A stretch of DNA of 64,000 nucleotides from Phallus indusiatus. Its lineage: Eukaryota > Basidiomycota > Agaricomycetes > Phallales > Phallaceae. Location of the stretch: NCBI GenBank assembly GCA_027605045.1, contig JAQFWX010000018.1:620001-684000 (forward strand). Reading direction: 5' to 3'. Both the position numbers and the translations under genes were made by a program. The notes under the pieces were generated by a model. The model was not told where the DNA came from and made no database searches. It worked only from the letters and a program-made list of their open reading frames with translations. Positions 61,501-64,000 of the stretch are shown piece by piece; position 1 is the stretch's first letter, and the number at the start of each line of letters is the position of its first letter.

Positions 61501-64000
61501 CTCTATGCTAATTTTACATTCGGCACAACCTCATAATGTATGCGCAATCCCGTAGTGCTCCTGCTTGGTTTGATTTATTTTTCTTCTTTCAGAAGCATTC
61601 CACACGACCATTAATCAAGTTGCGATATGTCTCTATTGTCGAGGACGTCTTTGGGCATAAATCATCGAAGATTAAACTGAGTTTTTTTGGATTTATTTTT
61701 CACCTATACTCGGAGAGTTTACCTCTATTGGAAGATTTGCAGTCCTACTTTAAGTCTCCTGAAGGGGTTGGTATATTAAATCACCCGTTCGCGTACCTAT
61801 ACTGCAGCTGAATAATTTTATAATCAGGTATTTGATACGGTCGTGCCCAATGAACGCACTACAGTATCTCTAGCCATTGTTGACGGTTCAATTGAGGTCT
61901 CAGGCTCAAACACTTCTGGATCCGCGATTGTTCATATTGGAGAACTAGAATTTGGGACTGCGATAGTCAATGAATCCCCCGAAATCAATTTAAAGGCTCG
62001 GGTTTTATCATCGGCAGTCCTTTTCGTTGATAATAAACAAACCCTTCCACCTGCCTTGACGAACATTCTTGATTCCGATGCTTTTGGAGCCTCTTATTGG
62101 AAGGTATTATAGTCCCCACACATTTATCTATGTATTTGAATAATTATCAGAGTCGAGGATACGCATTATTTACAGAGATTGATGATGGAGAAGGACAGGT
62201 ATCATTCATATCTTCTCCTTCTCCCCGAACGGAAGTAGGTAGTCACCTTAACACATTTCGCACCTCCTAACACCTTCTAGGTCCACGTAAACCGCATGAA
62301 AATCAAACTACATGCCTGCGCAGACACACTTTCAGCATTTACCGCTTTTATAGGTTCAATGACCAAGGAAGAGCATGTGTATGCCTTCATCTAATATTAT
62401 CATGATCGATGCTTACTCTGAGCAGTGAAGTAGTTTCTAAACCTTCTCCTGTTCGTATTGATACTCCGCGGAACGAAAATCTCTTGGGTAAGATTCATAT
62501 TCCAAGCTCACGACGGCTTCTGATATTTTGTCCAGCTTCTTTGGATGAAGAAGCATTCTCTCGACTACCCAGTCTGGGTCCAACTGCCGATATGATTAAT
62601 GACGACTTGCCCACGAATCCTGATTATCTGGACGTATCTTATGGAACAGCTGGAGGGTTGAGAGAGATAGATGATAACGACTTGCTTGATTTTGAAAATG
62701 AGCCCAAAATAAATGTCGGCGGCGTTATTTCTAATTTCGGCGGAGAGACAGTTCGTATGCTGAATGATAAGGGGATCACGATCATAGACCAATTTTTTGA
62801 GAATATTGTTCCTGAACCAGCGGATGTGGACATGTGAGTCTTCTCCGGCTCTACGCTTGCTTGTTAATCAATTTGCTCCTTACAGGCCCGAGAGGTCGAG
62901 AATTAGGATTCGAGCAGAAAATTGTGATTTGACATTCCTATTGTACGAAGGATACGATTGGTTATCCACCCGACAGTTGATTGAAGAAGAAATTAAACTC
63001 ATGAGACGACGGCTGTTGAAGATCAAGCAGCTTCTCGCCGAGGGGCAGAATCCGGATTATAGTATTGAAAATACCAACACCCTGTTATTCAATTCTGTGT
63101 CCATTGGTCTACTAGACGATTCTGACGACATGGAGCCACCCGCCTTGATTGCCGCAATTGACAGAACACTACAGGATGACGAAAACGCTAGTGAAAGCTC
63201 CTGGCAGTCTTTCACTTCGCCGCCGAACAATCCTTCCCAACCAACGCGCTCTCACGGTTCAAGGTTACTTCGTTCACGGAATGCCATCATTGAGTTCTGT
63301 TTTAGAGGAATACGGGCAGAAGTTGATGTTTTTGATCCCGCTCACGAGCTTCTTTCCAAAGTTCTCGTCGCTGCCAAAGATGTGGAGATTCTCGATCATG
63401 TTAAAACTTCTACGTGGAAGAAATTCTTATCCCAGCTCCGTGTTGATTTTCAAGGGAATTTCCGCCAAACGGATTCGGATATGGTTCGCGCTGAATTACG
63501 TCTCCTGCGTTCTGTACCCAACCCCGATATCGCTAGCAAAGAAGGTCGCTTTAGGGTAAGGCTCCGGCTCTATTAGTTTCATCGATGTCCTAACCTTAAT
63601 TTTTGTAGCTGAAAATCCTTCCCATAAAATTGAATGTCGATCAAGACGCTCTTGATTTTATGAAAAGATTTTTCAGTTTTCAGCCTTCGCCCAACACAGA
63701 TGATGTTGCCGAGCCTAACGCTGGGCTGTATTTCCGTTGAGCCCCTTCTTCTCAATATGTTTGCACCTTTTTAATGAGAGTATAGAACACGTCGAGGTGT
63801 TCCCAGTCGATCTCAAACTGGACTACAAACCAAAACGTGTTGATTATAGAGCCCTCCGTCAGGGCAAAACTATTGAGCTGATGAACTTTTTCCATTTCGA
63901 TGGCTCAGAAATTACTTTACGGCATATCACACTATCTGGAGTATTCCACTTTCACTTTCTCATTTTGTCCTATTCTGATTAGCATTCTCAGATCACTGGG
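58563..64000 (+). CDS. ATG2: Autophagy-related lipid transfer protein ATG2 (partial, runs off the window)
   Basis: ATG2 is a rod-shaped lipid transfer protein that bridges the ER and the growing phagophore. The ATG at 58563 begins MFSFPSWQTLPSVSLPQTIQ, then RRFISYFLRNVLGHLVKPGQF and IGSGIVQVTDVEFNHDV, the chorein_N block. SLGKVTANLPWPNLLTAPVA follows after an intron at 58757-58810. Another intron (60561-60606, donor GTAAGT) joins QDN to QSGGDISVQFLFIRIETSVS. The CAD motif EVFPVDLKLDYKPKRVDYRA, LRQGKTIELMNFFHFDGSEI and TLRHITLSG is present near the right edge. An intron at about 63738-63786 restores YFQHVEVFPVDLK. The C-terminal part, including the ATG9- and WIPI-binding regions, lies beyond the window. 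Confidence 0.92.

Noticed and set aside
1..64000. Biosynthetic cluster, CRISPR, defence island or transposon
   Set aside because: The gene set is dispersed housekeeping genes, and I see no regular repeats, transposase, reverse transcriptase, backbone enzyme or terminal repeats.

Overview
This window is nuclear DNA from a fungus, most likely a filamentous basidiomycete (Agaricomycotina). Almost every gene is broken by many short GT-AG introns of about 40-65 nt, often with a visible CTAAC/CTRAY branch site. Exons can be tiny (11, 17 and 24 nt). Genes lie head-to-head or tail-to-tail with very short spacers, and the proteins are typically fungal (SHR3-type chaperone, PNS1, ATG2, PAN2, NOT4, SEN34, NUP42). 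I see no bacterial features, no rRNA or tRNA gene, no CRISPR array and no transposon I can support.

Layout. 1-1596: no recognised gene. 1597-2852 (-): conserved-looking hypothetical protein. 3220-5072 (+): glutathione reductase, with an apparent 1-base deletion. 5316-7078 (+): HAT1 histone acetyltransferase. 7277-10052 (-): VPS1 dynamin. 10481-12001 (-): NUP42-like FG nucleoporin. 12344-13228 (+): GDSL esterase of the IAH1 type. 13368-14238 (-): SHR3-like permease chaperone. 14377-15166 (+): RsfS-like mitochondrial protein. 15296-15767 (+): small hypothetical protein. 16271-17359 (+): secreted/single-pass membrane protein. 17587-24417 (-): MOT1 Snf2 ATPase. 25131-27435 (+): TBC RabGAP of the TBC1D5 type. 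27619-30257 (+): SDHA. 30343-32304 (-): SPF45 splicing factor. 32621-36928 (-): PAN2 deadenylase. 37113-37679 (+): PDCD5. 38043-42444 (+): NOT4 E3 ligase. 42604-43313 (+): CIAO2/MIP18. 43536-about 45173 (-): EI24-family membrane protein. 45313-46370 (-): SEN34. 46442-49486 (+): CUL4. 49839-51264 (+): CHORD-CS protein. 51279-54263 (-): mitochondrial IF-2. 54466-56031 (+): WD40 protein. 56266-58450 (-): PNS1 choline-transporter-like protein. 58563 to the right edge (+): ATG2, truncated by the window.

The genes are housekeeping and do not form one pathway. Several themes recur: RNA metabolism (PAN2, NOT4, SPF45, SEN34, NUP42), mitochondria (SDHA, IF-2, RsfS-like protein), membrane traffic and autophagy (VPS1, TBC1D5-like, ATG2) and chromatin/transcription (HAT1, MOT1). 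Seven gene pairs are divergent with intergenic gaps of 71 to about 710 bp. These are candidate bidirectional promoters.

I did not find a convincing novel multi-gene system. The most useful observations are the apparent frameshift in the glutathione reductase gene, micro-exons in enzyme active-site regions, very tight gene junctions, an intron in NOT4 that is open in frame, and a few uncharacterised proteins. All splice sites are my own reading from sequence and have not been tested with transcripts.
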